NCBI GenBank assembly: GCA_028870845.1
Contig: JAGWOR010000023.1
Location: 1-41,570 of the forward strand
DNA length: 41,570 bases
DNA from: Gammaproteobacteria bacterium
Lineage (GTDB): Bacteria > Pseudomonadota > Gammaproteobacteria > Natronospirales > REEB76
Reading direction: 5' to 3'
The translations under genes and the position numbers were made by a program. Below, one piece after another: positions 1 through 9,200 of this stretch; position 1 is the stretch's first letter; every line of letters starts with the position of its first letter. A model generated the notes under the pieces. The model ran no database searches. It had not been told where the DNA came from and worked only from the letters and a program-made list of their open reading frames with translations.

Positions 1-283
1 CCTGCTGAGCACCGATTCCCAGATCCTGGAGCGCTGCTATACCCAGTATTTTGCCTATAACAACGCTAATTGCCCGGTGCTCTTGAGCAGCACCCAATAT
101 GGCTATTACACCCTGACTCCGCCGACGGGTTCGGTGTCCGCCACATCCTATGTGCTGCGGGCCGTCGCCGTGGGCAACCAGACCAAGGACACGGATTGCG
201 AAAAATTCAGCATCGACCAGACCGGTAATCGCACCGCCACCAACCAGGCCGGCGCCAGCAACCCTTCCTGCTGGGGTTCCTGA
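1..283 (+). CDS. type IV pilin (PilE-like), C-terminal part, cut by window edge
   Basis: The frame is open from base 2 to the stop at 281-283, so only about the last 93 residues are present and the prepilin leader and N-terminal helix lie outside. The visible part is a pilin globular domain: an LER-C-Y segment, tyrosine-rich strands, then YVLRAVAVGNQ, a D-x-x-C, FSID-x-T-G and a final C-W-G-S. The DxxC and terminal Cys-Trp match the disulfide-bounded D-region of PilE-type minor pilins. Such proteins assemble into or initiate type IV pili on the cell surface. A Met/Val start inside this stretch is not the true start. Major versus minor pilin cannot be settled from the fragment. Confidence 0.8.
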   Translation, partial: LLSTDSQILERCYTQYFAYNNANCPVLLSSTQYGYYTLTPPTGSVSATSYVLRAVAVGNQTKDTDCEKFSIDQTGNRTATNQAGASNPSCWGS

Positions 284-306
284 ACGGCAAACTTCTCCCG
301 CCTCCC

Positions 307-331
307 GGCCGGCTTTTGCCGGCCTTTTTTT
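307..331 (+). terminator. rho-independent terminator after the pilin gene
   Basis: A perfect 7-bp stem GGCCGGC/GCCGGCC with a TTTT loop is followed by seven T residues (325-331). It lies 24 bases after the pilin stop, so it closes the pilin transcript. The rest of the 284-480 gap before gshA shows nothing else clear. Confidence 0.9.
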
Positions 332-480
332 GCAGCCCGTTCCTGCAAAATGCGCACCCTTGAGCAATTGCGATTGACGAATTGCGGCTAGCCAATGATC
401 CGGAATGTAAATCCAAAACTCCGGCTTGCACATGCGGCCTGGTTTACGCCAACATACGTGCCCCACCCCGGATTTCTCCC

Positions 481-2052
481 ATGCCGAATACCAATCATGA
501 ACAGCGGCTCACCCGGCTTCTCAATACCGGCAATGCCGGTTTGTTGCGCGGCGGGCTCAAAGGTTTGGAAAAGGAGAGCCTGCGCGTGGATTTGGACGGC
601 CATCTCGCCCGCACACCCCATCCCGCTGCACTCGGAGCCGCGCTCACCCATCCGCACATCACCACGGACTACTCGGAAGCACTGCTGGAGCTGGTGACCC
701 CGCCGCTGCCGGAAACAGCGGATGTCATCCGGTTCCTGGCCGATATCCACAGTTTTGTATATCAGCACCTAGACAACGAAATGCTCTGGTGCACAAGTAT
801 GCCGTGCAAGCTGGAAGATGATTTAAGCATTCCCATTGCGGAGTATGGCAAATCCAATGTGGGCATGATGAAGCATGTGTACCGCCGCGGGCTGGGCTGG
901 CGCTACGGCCGCAGCATGCAAACCATCTCGGGCGTGCATTTCAACTATTCATTTCCGGAGACGCTCTGGCCTGCGCTCAAAGAACTTTATGGTGACCGGC
1001 TGGATCTGCGGCAATTTGTGGATGACCGCTATTTCGGCATGCTGCGGAACTTCCAGCGCATCAGCTGGTTGCTGCTGTTATTTTTTGGGGCTTCACCAGC
1101 CGTATGTAAAAGCTTTTTCCATGGGACAGAGCCGGGTTTCATGGAATTCGACCCATATACGCTTTACCAACCGTACGCGACTTCACTGCGCATGAGTGAT
1201 ATCGGCTACAAGAACAAGAACCAGGCACAGGTGGGGATTAGCTACAACAGCCTCGACGATTACATAAGCACACTTTCCCACGCCACCGGCACCCCGGTAC
1301 CCGAATACCAGAAGATCGGCGTCAAGGTTAACGGCGAATATCGCCAGCTGAATGCCAATATTCTGCAGATCGAGAACGAATTTTATTCGTTTGCACGTCC
1401 CAAGCAGCCAGTACTTCCCGGTGAACGCGCCATTCTGGCATTGAAAAAACGCGGTGTCAGCTATGTCGAGGTGCGGGCCGTGGATGTCAACGCTTACGAC
1501 CCAGCAGGTGCAGATGCGCCTGCATTACGCTTTATCGAAGCGCTGCTCGCATGCTGCCTGCTGTCTGACAGTCCGCCAATGAGCGCCGCCGAACAGCAGG
1601 CTGTGAGCCACAATCAATCGGAAACCGCGCGACGGGGTCGCGATCCTGGGCTGAAGTTGCTGCGAGATGGGCGGGAATTGCCCCTGCGGGAATGGGCCGC
1701 TGATATCCTCGGACAGATGGACGGCGTGTGCGAAATTCTGGATGCCGGCGATGCCAATGGCGCCTACCGCGCCAGCCTCCTGGCGCGCCGCCAGGATCTG
1801 GCGGATACCTCACGGCTGCCTTCCGCATGCGTGCTTGCCGAGATGCGTGCCAATGGTGAAAGTTTCTTCCGCTTCGCCAGGCGTCTCTCGCTGTCCCAGC
1901 GTGCATATTTCATGCAGCGCCGTCTGCCCACCGCCACAGAGCGGCAATTTGAAGCACAAACGCTCGAATCCATATTAAAACAGCAACAGATGGAAGCCGC
2001 TGAAACTCTCAATTTTGACGCATATCTGCAAAATTACTTTGCCCAGACCTGA
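481..2052 (+). CDS. gshA: glutamate-cysteine ligase, GshA type
   Basis: Cytosolic first step of glutathione synthesis: ATP-dependent joining of L-glutamate (gamma-carboxyl) to L-cysteine. The 523-residue product is close to the E. coli-type enzyme (about 518) and has the family N-terminal signature GLKGLEKESLRVD, the central GxHFNYS region (residues about 155-165), and a long conserved C-terminal half. The frame stays open upstream to 382, but the ATG at 481 fits the family N-terminus (MPNTNHEQRL), so I take it. No strong Shine-Dalgarno is visible. It appears monocistronic: a pilin terminator precedes it and an unrelated small gene follows. Residues are intact, with no frameshift. Confidence 0.95.
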   Translation: MPNTNHEQRLTRLLNTGNAGLLRGGLKGLEKESLRVDLDGHLARTPHPAALGAALTHPHITTDYSEALLELVTPPLPETADVIRFLADIHSFVYQHLDNEMLWCTSMPCKLEDDLSIPIAEYGKSNVGMMKHVYRRGLGWRYGRSMQTISGVHFNYSFPETLWPALKELYGDRLDLRQFVDDRYFGMLRNFQRISWLLLLFFGASPAVCKSFFHGTEPGFMEFDPYTLYQPYATSLRMSDIGYKNKNQAQVGISYNSLDDYISTLSHATGTPVPEYQKIGVKVNGEYRQLNANILQIENEFYSFARPKQPVLPGERAILALKKRGVSYVEVRAVDVNAYDPAGADAPALRFIEALLACCLLSDSPPMSAAEQQAVSHNQSETARRGRDPGLKLLRDGRELPLREWAADILGQMDGVCEILDAGDANGAYRASLLARRQDLADTSRLPSACVLAEMRANGESFFRFARRLSLSQRAYFMQRRLPTATERQFEAQTLESILKQQQMEAAETLNFDAYLQNYFAQT

Positions 2053-2133
2053 CGTCCAACATGCCGCAGTTGCTGCCATTCTGTGACAGTGGTGGGGTAA
2101 AATATCCGGCATTCAGGTTTTAGAGTGGAATAT

Positions 2134-2355
2134 ATGAATCCCGGCGAACAACACAAACGCTTTGGAATCCGTTGCAGCCTGGCAGCAGACGACCCCATGA
2201 GTGCAGCGCATCTCCTCGGACCTGACTGGGAAGCCTACCGCTGGTACCAAACCGAGCAGCAGCGCGATGCTGATTTTGAAGATTACAGCCGTGAGCATGT
2301 ATATTCACGCCGCGGCGACCGAGCGAGCGTGGTTTACACCAAGGTCAGCCGCTGA
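2134..2355 (+). CDS. small conserved-type hypothetical protein, 73 aa
   Basis: The protein has no signal peptide or membrane helix and is rich in charged and aromatic residues: RFGIRC near the start, then LLGPDWEAYRWY, a Glu/Gln/Arg-rich helix and a Tyr-Ser-Arg-Arg-Gly-Asp turn before the end. The pattern (basic start, GxDW-x-x-x-RWY, ERDADF-like helix, Y-SRRGD) reminds me of short uncharacterised proteobacterial proteins, but I cannot name a family or function. A GTG at 2125 is in frame, three codons before the ATG chosen here. It sits alone between gshA and a membrane exchanger gene. Confidence 0.7.
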   Translation: MNPGEQHKRFGIRCSLAADDPMSAAHLLGPDWEAYRWYQTEQQRDADFEDYSREHVYSRRGDRASVVYTKVSR

Positions 2356-2394
2356 TACATGTGCATTGGGGTATTTTCCGGCCCAGTCTGCCTG

Positions 2395-2417
2395 TGGCGT
2401 TTCATTGGGAAACGCCA
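2395..2417. other. perfect 9-bp stem-loop in the gap after the 73-aa gene
   Basis: TGGCGTTTC and GAAACGCCA flank a five-base loop. There is no T-run on either side, so it is not a classical terminator. It may stop or protect the upstream mRNA or be a REP-like element; no second copy was noticed in the window. Confidence 0.5.
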
Positions 2418-2551
2418 TGTGTATGTCGCGCTGCAACGCACGGCCCTGCGGTACCCGGAAATTCAATGGCCTGATTTTTAACCCAACCCGGACATGCCGG
2501 CAATACTCAACCGGGATAAATCAACTTTAATCACTCACAGTGAGGTGACCG

Positions 2552-3559
2552 GTGCTTGGCGTTGATATTCTGGTATTGCTGGCGGGTCTTATCGTCATAC
2601 TTGCCGGTTCCGAGCTTTTCACCAACGCGATCGAACACGTGGGTCAACGCCTGTCGCTCTCGGAAGGCCTGGTAGGCTCGGTGTTCGCCGCCGTCGCCAC
2701 CGCTCTGCCGGAGACACTGGTACCGGTTGTGGCGGTTTTCTTTGGCGGCGCAAACACCGCCATGCGCGGACACATCGGCGTAGGCGCCATTCTTGGCGCC
2801 CCATTGATGCTGGTATCCATCGCCATGTCACTGCTGGCACTGTTTGCCGCACTGAAACGCGGCTGGACCGCGCAACTTAAACCAGAATCCAGCGGTTTCC
2901 TGCGCGATCTGATGTATTTCATCGTGGCTTTCACCATAGCGCTGCTTTCACTGCTGATACCCCCGGAGCTGCGTGCCGCACGCGTGATGGCCAGCATCTC
3001 GCTGGTGTTTCTCTATGTCGTCTATGTCACCAACACGGTGCGCGCCTCAAAAATGCTGGTGCTCGACGGTCATGGCACCCACAGCGAGTTTGCATTGTGG
3101 ATTGGCCGTATCGGCATAGCACACAAGCTGTGGTCGGAAATAACACAACTGGCGCTGGGCCTCGTGCTTATAGTTGCAGGCGCAAAAATATTTGTATATG
3201 GCGTGGAGCAACTGGCACTGTTGACCGGCTTGAGTGCGCTGCTGCTCTCACTGCTGATTGTACCGGTAGCCACCGAGATGCCGGAAAAAATCAACAGCAT
3301 CCTGTGGATAAGACGCAGCAAGGATACCCTGGCCTTTTCTAACATCACCGGTGCGCTGGTATTTCAGAGCACACTTCTGACCGCATTCGGCATCCAGCTC
3401 TCGGTCTGGCGCCCGCAGCCGGACATCCTATGGTCCATGGGCCTGACATTCGCCGCTGCCTTGTGGGTGCTGCTGCTGAAAGTGAGCCGGCGCTTTACAC
3501 CCGCGCTGTTGGTCGTAAGCGCGTTTGCATATGCGGCACTGTTCTACCTGCTGGTCTGA
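2552..3559 (+). CDS. CaCA-superfamily sodium/calcium exchanger-like membrane protein
   Basis: The 335-residue inner-membrane protein has about ten hydrophobic segments in two homologous halves. The first alpha-repeat (around residues 38-60) contains GSVFAAVATALPET; the second (around 230-265) contains IVPVATEMPEK followed by NITGALVFQS. Both fit the Na_Ca_ex (CaCA) pattern, with an acidic residue after a Pro in each half (PET, PEK). The likely role is cation-coupled Ca2+ or other cation transport; the ion is not deducible. The GTG start has a GAGGTGA Shine-Dalgarno at 2542-2548. The DUF1289 gene follows after 5 bases and is probably co-transcribed. Confidence 0.85.
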   Translation: MLGVDILVLLAGLIVILAGSELFTNAIEHVGQRLSLSEGLVGSVFAAVATALPETLVPVVAVFFGGANTAMRGHIGVGAILGAPLMLVSIAMSLLALFAALKRGWTAQLKPESSGFLRDLMYFIVAFTIALLSLLIPPELRAARVMASISLVFLYVVYVTNTVRASKMLVLDGHGTHSEFALWIGRIGIAHKLWSEITQLALGLVLIVAGAKIFVYGVEQLALLTGLSALLLSLLIVPVATEMPEKINSILWIRRSKDTLAFSNITGALVFQSTLLTAFGIQLSVWRPQPDILWSMGLTFAAALWVLLLKVSRRFTPALLVVSAFAYAALFYLLV

Positions 3560-3564
3560 CTGGC

Positions 3565-3786
3565 ATGGCCGAACCACCTGCTTCTCCCTGCACACGCATT
3601 TGCTGCCTGGATGAGGCCGATGTTTGCATCGGCTGCGGCCGCACGCTGGACGAAATCCGCCGCTGGTCAGACATGCCGGATCAAATCAAGCGCGAGACCC
3701 TGCAACTCGCCGCAGACCGCCGTGCCGAACGCCAGCGCCGTTTTCCCGGTTTGCAGCGGCACCTGGATCACGGCAACGGGCACTGA
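3565..3786 (+). CDS. DUF1289 small cysteine-rich protein
   Basis: The 73-residue product starts MAEPPASPCTRICCLD and has the DUF1289 signature: Ser-Pro-Cys near the N-terminus, a Cys pair, then C-IGCGRTLDEIRRW. The conserved cysteines (positions 9, 13/14, 21 and 24) probably bind a metal. An Arg-rich helical tail follows. Function is unknown for the family. The ATG at 3565 lies 5 bases after the exchanger stop, and an upstream in-frame extension to 3430 would overlap the exchanger, so it is rejected. Confidence 0.9.
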   Translation: MAEPPASPCTRICCLDEADVCIGCGRTLDEIRRWSDMPDQIKRETLQLAADRRAERQRRFPGLQRHLDHGNGH

Positions 3787-4004
3787 ACTGTATTCAAGGG
3801 CCCAACGCCAGGATCAATAAACTTGACCACTTAAACCTGGTACTGGGCGCGCCCGTTCCCTATCCCGCACTCGCGCCTGATCGTGTCAACCCAAGTGCTG
3901 GTTGGACCTAGCAACAGGCATAGGAATCGGTGCCGCCAGCAGTTAATATATCCATACATAGAAGTTGCGGCATTCCCGGTGGCATTTTCCGCTGGTGAAT
4001 TTGT

Positions 4005-5231
4005 ATGAAAATCCAGTATCAGGTAGAACATCTGGAAAAAGGCATGTATGTGGCCGAGCTTGACCGGCCATGGATCGGCACGCCTTTCATGTTTCAGGGA
4101 TTTACCATCGAAACGGACGAAGAACTCGCCCAGCTTCGCGAGCTTTGCAAGCATGTTTTCGTAGATGACCTGAAATCCAGCGCTGATCTGGAAATTCAGA
4201 AAAAACTGCACAGCGCGGTACGTGGCAGCGCCATTACGGTTGAATTCCAGGAATGGAAAGGCCTGGATAAACTTCGAGAGACCATCGGCAAACTCCAGAC
4301 CCAGAGCGATGAGACCGTTGTCAGGCTTACCCGGTATGCTGAAAGCGATGCTGTGGATACCCGGGAGCATTATCGGGAAACGCGTAACGCGGTCACACGC
4401 ATGATTGACAACATTGCGGCGGACCCAAATACCAGCCAGTGGATGCGGGTGTTGTCCGAACAAGACGCCAGCCTGGGCCGCCACGCCATGAATACCACGA
4501 CTTTGGCGGTTGGCTTTGCGACCGCCTTGAACTGGGATGCATCACTAAAGGCTGTCGTAGGTGAAGGCGCCATGCTGCATGACATCGGCATGGCGCGGAT
4601 TCCCAAGCAGATTCGCGACAAACCCGGCAGGCTAAGTAGAACCGAATTCAACCTGGTCAAATTGCACCCGGGCTATGCCGCGCGCAAACTCGCCAATAAT
4701 GAAGGCCTTGATCCCAGGGTGCTGGAAATCGTCCGTCACCACCACGAACGCCTGGATGGCAGCGGTTATCCTGATGGTCTGAAGGATGAGACGATCCCGG
4801 ATTATGTGCAAGCAGTATCCATATGCGACGTATATGATTCTTACACCACCGATCAGTGCTACCGGGAGAAACTCACCTCATCGGCAGCCATGGCCCGCAT
4901 CACGAAACGTTCCCTCAGGCATTTCAACAAGGAATTGGTGGAGCGTTTTATCCGCTGGATCGGGATTTACCCCTTGGGAAGCCTGGTTTACCTGCGCAAC
5001 AATTATCTGGCCATCGTGGTGGCATCCGATGAGAAGAAACGTCTGCACCCTACCGTACTTCTGATACGCGACGGCGACGACAATGCATTGATGCCGAGAC
5101 GCACGCTTAACCTCAGCCTCATTGAATCCCAGGGGCTTTCTTCGGAATGGGGATTACGCGAAATCGTCGAACCCAAGACAGTGCAAGTTAACGTCCGCCA
5201 GATTCTGATGCAGGAATTGCAGTTGCGCTGA
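4005..5231 (+). CDS. HD-GYP cyclic-di-GMP phosphodiesterase with DUF3391 N-terminus
   Basis: The 408-residue cytosolic signalling enzyme has a DUF3391-type start (residues 1-130; KIQYQVEHLEKGMYVAELDRP). An HD-GYP domain follows, with His160, His192-Asp193 (LHDIG), His221 (LHP), His245-247 (HHHERLDGSGYP) and the GYP triad at 254-256. All metal-binding positions look intact, so hydrolysis of c-di-GMP is expected. There is no receiver or membrane segment. The ATG is preceded by GGTGA. The gene stands alone, with a 218-base gap upstream in which no gene is seen, and converges on the export operon. Confidence 0.93.
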   Translation: MKIQYQVEHLEKGMYVAELDRPWIGTPFMFQGFTIETDEELAQLRELCKHVFVDDLKSSADLEIQKKLHSAVRGSAITVEFQEWKGLDKLRETIGKLQTQSDETVVRLTRYAESDAVDTREHYRETRNAVTRMIDNIAADPNTSQWMRVLSEQDASLGRHAMNTTTLAVGFATALNWDASLKAVVGEGAMLHDIGMARIPKQIRDKPGRLSRTEFNLVKLHPGYAARKLANNEGLDPRVLEIVRHHHERLDGSGYPDGLKDETIPDYVQAVSICDVYDSYTTDQCYREKLTSSAAMARITKRSLRHFNKELVERFIRWIGIYPLGSLVYLRNNYLAIVVASDEKKRLHPTVLLIRDGDDNALMPRRTLNLSLIESQGLSSEWGLREIVEPKTVQVNVRQILMQELQLR

Positions 5232-5278
5232 TTCCGGCCGCCATTTGCAGATGTCACACTTGCGCCACAACAGGCAAA

Positions 5279-6498
5279 TTATTCGTGGCGTAGCGCTTCG
5301 ATGGGCTGCAGTAACGACGCCTTGCGGGCCGGGTACAGGCCAAAGAACGTGCCCACCGCCACCGACACCGTGATGGCGATCAAAACCGATGCAAACGTGA
5401 TCACGCCGTGCATGTGGAACAGCTGGTTGACCATGGCCACGCACAACATGCCCAGCAACAGCCCTGCCAGACATCCAAGTGTGGACACCAGCACTGCTTC
5501 CGTCAGAAATTGCCCCAGGATGTCCGCCGGTTCCGCCCCCACGGCCATGCGCAGCCCCACCTCACGAGTGCGTTCGGTCACCGATACCAGCATGATGTTC
5601 ATAATGCCGATGCCGCCGACCACCAGCGAGATTGATGCGATCAGACCCAGCAACAGTGACATGATGCGGGTGGTGGAAGCAGCGGCGTTGGCCAGCTCGG
5701 TCAGATTGCGGATGTCAAAATCCGGATCCTGCGAGCCGGTAATATGATGCCGTTGGCGCAGCAGCGCATCCATCTCTTCCTGAACCGGCGACAGCAGTTC
5801 AGGGCCGTCGGTCTGCACCATGATGTAACGCACCGTATCGGCGAACTGCGCACCAAACAGCTTGCGTTGCGCGGTGGTGACAGGAACGAGGACGATATCA
5901 TCCTGGTCCTGGCCGCCGAAACTCTGACCTTTGGGGGTCAGCAGGCCGATTACCTGGTATGGACTGTTGGAGATACGGATAGTCTGTCCCACAGGGTTGA
6001 TGCTGCCAAACAGGTTGTTGGCCACCGTCTGCCCGAGGATCGCCACGCGTGCGGCACTGCGCATATCGCTGCCTGAAAAACCGGCACCGGATTTGAGCTG
6101 CCAGTCGCGGATGCGCAGATACGCGGGGTTGGTTCCCAGCACCATGGTGCTCCAGTTGTTTGCTCCATACACGATCTGGGCGGTACCGGGACTGCCGGGT
6201 GCAACCGCCGCCACACCCGGCAGCTCGCGGATGGCATCGGCGTCGGAAAGATGCAGGGTCGGGGTGCTGCCGGTGGCGAACCGCAGGCCGCCGCTGGTGC
6301 GCGCCCCCGAAATCACGATCAGCATGTTGCTGCCCATGGAAGATATGATCGCGTTCACGGACTGGCGTGCGCCGTTGCCGATCGCCAGCATGGCGATAAC
6401 GGCACCAACCCCGATCACCATGCCCAGCATGGTGAGTATGGTGCGCATACGGTTCACGCGCATGGCGCGCCAGGACTCGCGCAGCAGTTCGGAATAGA

Positions 6499-6502
<4 letters not shown>
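5279..6502 (-). CDS. MacB-type ABC transporter permease (FtsX superfamily)
   Basis: The 407-residue inner-membrane subunit has one N-terminal helix (about residues 18-40; RTILTMLGMVIGVGAVIAML), a large periplasmic domain (about 45-270) and three C-terminal helices with the FtsX signature (GGIGIMNIMLVSVTERTREVG then G-A-x-x-x-D-I). This is the mechanotransmission type of permease. The ATG overlaps the ATPase stop by four bases (ATGA), so the two are translationally coupled. In E. coli MacB, ATPase and permease are fused; here they are separate. The substrate is not deducible. Confidence 0.9.
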
Positions 6503-7221
<719 letters not shown>

Positions 7222-7224
7222 GCA

Positions 7225-8406
7225 TCAGAACAGCTGGAAGGGATGCCGTTTTGCAGCTTGCTCAGGGCTGGCGAAACCCACCACCACGCGTTCACCCTCA
7301 CGCAGATCTCCGGATGCGATCTCAGTCTGCTTGCCGTCGGAAGCGCCGGTTTTCACCGCCACGCTGCGCAGCTTGCCGTCCAGGTAAACATACACAATAC
7401 CGGAGGAAGCCGTGATCTCCCCCTGTTGGGCGGGTGCAGGCCCGGCACCGGGAATGCGCACCCTGAGGGCCGCGTTGGGCACCAGCAAAACGTGGTGGAG
7501 CTGTTGCACCACCACATTCACGTATGCGGTCATGCCCGGCAACAGCAGTTCATCGCGATTGTCCACACCGATCACCACGTCGTAGGTGACCACGTTCTGC
7601 ACGATGGTGGGATTCAGCCGGATCTGGGTCACGCGGCCGGAAAATTTCCGCTCCGGATAGGCATCCACGGTGAAATTTGCTGCCTGACCGGCCTTAATCT
7701 GGCCGATATCCGCCTCATCGACGGTGACGTCAATCTGCATGTTGCGCAGGTTCTGGCCGATCACAAACAGCGTGGGGGTCTGGAAACTCGCCGCCACGGT
7801 CTGGCCCACGTCGATCACGCGGTTGATCACCACGCCATCCACCGGCGAGCGGATCACCGTATAGGCGAGATTGGTCTGGTCATGACGCAACTGCGCCGTA
7901 GCCAGCTCCACCTGAGCTTGCGCTGACTTGCGGGTGGCGGCTGCCTGGTCCAGATCGGACTGGGCCGCATAGCCACTGCTTTGCAATTTCTGCAAACGCT
8001 GCTCGTTGACGACAGCCAGTTCCAAGTTGGCTTCGGCGCTGTGCAGGCTCGCCAGGCTCTGGGCCACCTGCGCTTTGAACAACGTCGGGTCCAGGACACA
8101 CAGGACCTGGCCCTTGTGAACGCGGCTGTTGAAATCCGCGTACAGCTTCTGCACCGTGCCGGAAACCTGCGATCCCACGTTGACTTCGATAACCGGGTTC
8201 AAGGTGCCGTTGGCGGAGACCGTCTGGGTCACGTCGCCGTAAGCCACGGCTGCGGTGGTATAGCTGGCGCCGGATTGCCTTGCATGGCTGACATACCAGT
8301 AGGCCAATGCAATCAGAATCAAAATCAGAGCAGCACCGCCCACTTTCCAATAGCGGCGGGTGATCCCTGTGAGCTGCCTGGTTGTCTCCGAAATAGGAGC
8401 GTCCAT
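7225..8406 (-). CDS. MacA-like periplasmic adaptor (HlyD/RND membrane fusion protein)
   Basis: The 393-residue protein has an N-terminal membrane anchor (residues about 19-38). The biotinyl-lipoyl-like half motif (VSGTVQKLYADFNSRVHKGQ) comes next, then a coiled-coil hairpin (about 110-175; Ala/Gln/Leu-rich), a return lipoyl half (IRSPVDGVVINR), and beta-barrel and membrane-proximal domains. The role is to bridge the inner-membrane ABC pump and an outer-membrane TolC channel. No tolC-like gene is nearby, so a housekeeping TolC would be used. It is the first gene of the operon; a TTGAC-N4-GTCAA palindrome lies 37 bases upstream. Confidence 0.9.
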   Translation of the reverse strand: MDAPISETTRQLTGITRRYWKVGGAALILILIALAYWYVSHARQSGASYTTAAVAYGDVTQTVSANGTLNPVIEVNVGSQVSGTVQKLYADFNSRVHKGQVLCVLDPTLFKAQVAQSLASLHSAEANLELAVVNEQRLQKLQSSGYAAQSDLDQAAATRKSAQAQVELATAQLRHDQTNLAYTVIRSPVDGVVINRVIDVGQTVAASFQTPTLFVIGQNLRNMQIDVTVDEADIGQIKAGQAANFTVDAYPERKFSGRVTQIRLNPTIVQNVVTYDVVIGVDNRDELLLPGMTAYVNVVVQQLHHVLLVPNAALRVRIPGAGPAPAQQGEITASSGIVYVYLDGKLRSVAVKTGASDGKQTEIASGDLREGERVVVGFASPEQAAKRHPFQLF

Positions 8407-8442
8407 GTGGGCAAAGTCTGCCCTATGGCTACTAAGGCAGCC

Positions 8443-8456
8443 TTGACCTGCGTCAA
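8443..8456. promoter_or_regulatory. FNR/DNR-like palindrome upstream of the export operon
   Basis: TTGAC-CTGC-GTCAA is a perfect inverted repeat with 4-base spacing, the shape of CRP/FNR-superfamily (ANR/DNR type) operators. It ends 37 bases before the adaptor ATG on the minus strand. I could not find a well-matched -10 at the usual class II distance, so a repressor or chance match remains possible. Confidence 0.35.
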
Positions 8457-8547
8457 ACGCCAGTATTATTTACAATTTGAAATCCATGCGGTTCCGCCAC
8501 GCCGCAGCGAATGAAACTACGGATTGAACGCAGTTAATCTTGAATAC

Positions 8548-8561
8548 GGCCGTTAACGGCC
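8548..8561. other. 14-bp perfect palindrome at the 3' end of the MAPEG gene
   Basis: GGCCGTTAACGGCC is self-complementary and touches the TAG stop of the MAPEG gene. It could fold in the minus-strand mRNA, but no U-run follows, so it is at best a weak terminator. Confidence 0.35.
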
Positions 8562-8947
8562 TAGCGCCATAACTTCACCACTACACCCACCAGCCCGCCC
8601 AGCATTAGCGCCAAAGTCAGAAAACCACCGGCCATAGCCGGATAATGGCGGCTGGCCGGTTCCTTTATATAGGCATAGGCATAAAAGATCCTCGATATCA
8701 CATACAGCAGGCCCAAGACCGCCGACCACCGGTCGCTCAGAAACCAGGCGAATATGAACATCGCGGGGATTACCATGACCAGGTGCTCGAGGGTGTTCTG
8801 CTGCACACGGAAATAGCGTTCGAACACCGGATTGCCGCTGACCGCCGGCGCCTTGATGCCGTACTGTCCTCGGGCCCGGCTGACCAAAGCGCCAAACAGG
8901 CTGTATTCAAGCAATGCCAGCAGGATAACCAGTGAAGTCCAGACCAT
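8561..8947 (-). CDS. MAPEG-family membrane protein
   Basis: The 128-residue protein has four predicted helices. Family landmarks are the helix-1 start, then GNPVFERYFRVQQNTLEHLVMVIPAMFIFAW (residues about 38-68; the R-x-x-x-N-x-x-E-x motif that binds glutathione in MAPEG enzymes), and RIFYAYAYI. Members include microsomal glutathione S-transferases; substrate here is unknown. I start at the ATG at 8947 rather than the one at 8962 because an AGGAG (8955-8959) lies 7 bases upstream of the former. It is a separate unit upstream of the export operon. Confidence 0.85.
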   Translation of the reverse strand: MVWTSLVILLALLEYSLFGALVSRARGQYGIKAPAVSGNPVFERYFRVQQNTLEHLVMVIPAMFIFAWFLSDRWSAVLGLLYVISRIFYAYAYIKEPASRHYPAMAGGFLTLALMLGGLVGVVVKLWR

Positions 8948-9030
8948 GGCTGTGCTCCTCATATATGTAAGTTAGTAATGGCAAGCAACTCGATTATTCC
9001 AGATTAGCCGCGAACCGAACAAACAGGATT

Positions 9031-9059
9031 TAGCAGCTACGGGTGGGCGCGAAGCACGG
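9031..9059 (-). repeat. degenerate direct copy of the tRNA-Met 3' end
   Basis: Aligned without gaps against the tRNA-Met 3' end (9201-9229), 22 of 29 bases agree, including an 11-base perfect core GCTACGGGTGG (9036-9046 against 9206-9216). It covers the acceptor 3' strand and part of the T-arm. It cannot encode a whole tRNA and looks like a decayed duplicate or an attachment-site remnant. Confidence 0.5.
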
Positions 9060-9067
9060 CTGCGCGC

Positions 9068-9088
9068 GGGCAGGCAACATGCCTGCCC
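9068..9088. other. perfect 9-bp hairpin
   Basis: GGGCAGGCA and TGCCTGCCC enclose a 3-base loop. No T-run follows on either strand, so it is not a standard terminator. It is the first of three closely spaced hairpins downstream of tRNA-Met. Confidence 0.6.
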
Positions 9089-9092
9089 TGGA

Positions 9093-9111
9093 CCGGCGGC
9101 AAAGCCGCCGG
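9093..9111. other. perfect 8-bp GC hairpin
   Basis: CCGGCGGC and GCCGCCGG enclose an AAA loop. It has no T-run on either strand. It lies 4 bases from the previous hairpin. Confidence 0.6.
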
Positions 9112-9112
9112 A

Positions 9113-9155
9113 GAAACACCGACCTTTCATATCAGCATCATAATGCTGAGGTCGG
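9113..9155. repeat. tRNA-Met-derived hairpin with direct and inverted partial copies
   Basis: 9113-9125 matches tRNA-Met 9221-9233 in 12 of 13 bases in the same orientation. 9139-9155 is a perfect 17-base inverted copy of 9227-9243 (anticodon arm to variable region). Together they fold: CCGACCT with AGGTCGG (7 bp), and CAGCAT with ATGCTG (6 bp), with a 7-base bulge on one side and a 4-base loop. See the finding on this region. Confidence 0.6.
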
Positions 9156-9200
9156 CGTATAACCGTCCAGGTTCTATTTTGGAAACAGTATGTTAGTTAT

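Noticed and set aside
3940-4004. Possible sigma-54 promoter before the HD-GYP gene
   Set aside because: GTGGCATTTTCCGCTGG has a GG/GC spacing unlike TGGCAC-N5-TTGC, so the match is not good enough.
9093-9111. Classical terminator for tRNA-Met
   Set aside because: No T-run follows the stem on either strand, so it was recorded only as a hairpin.
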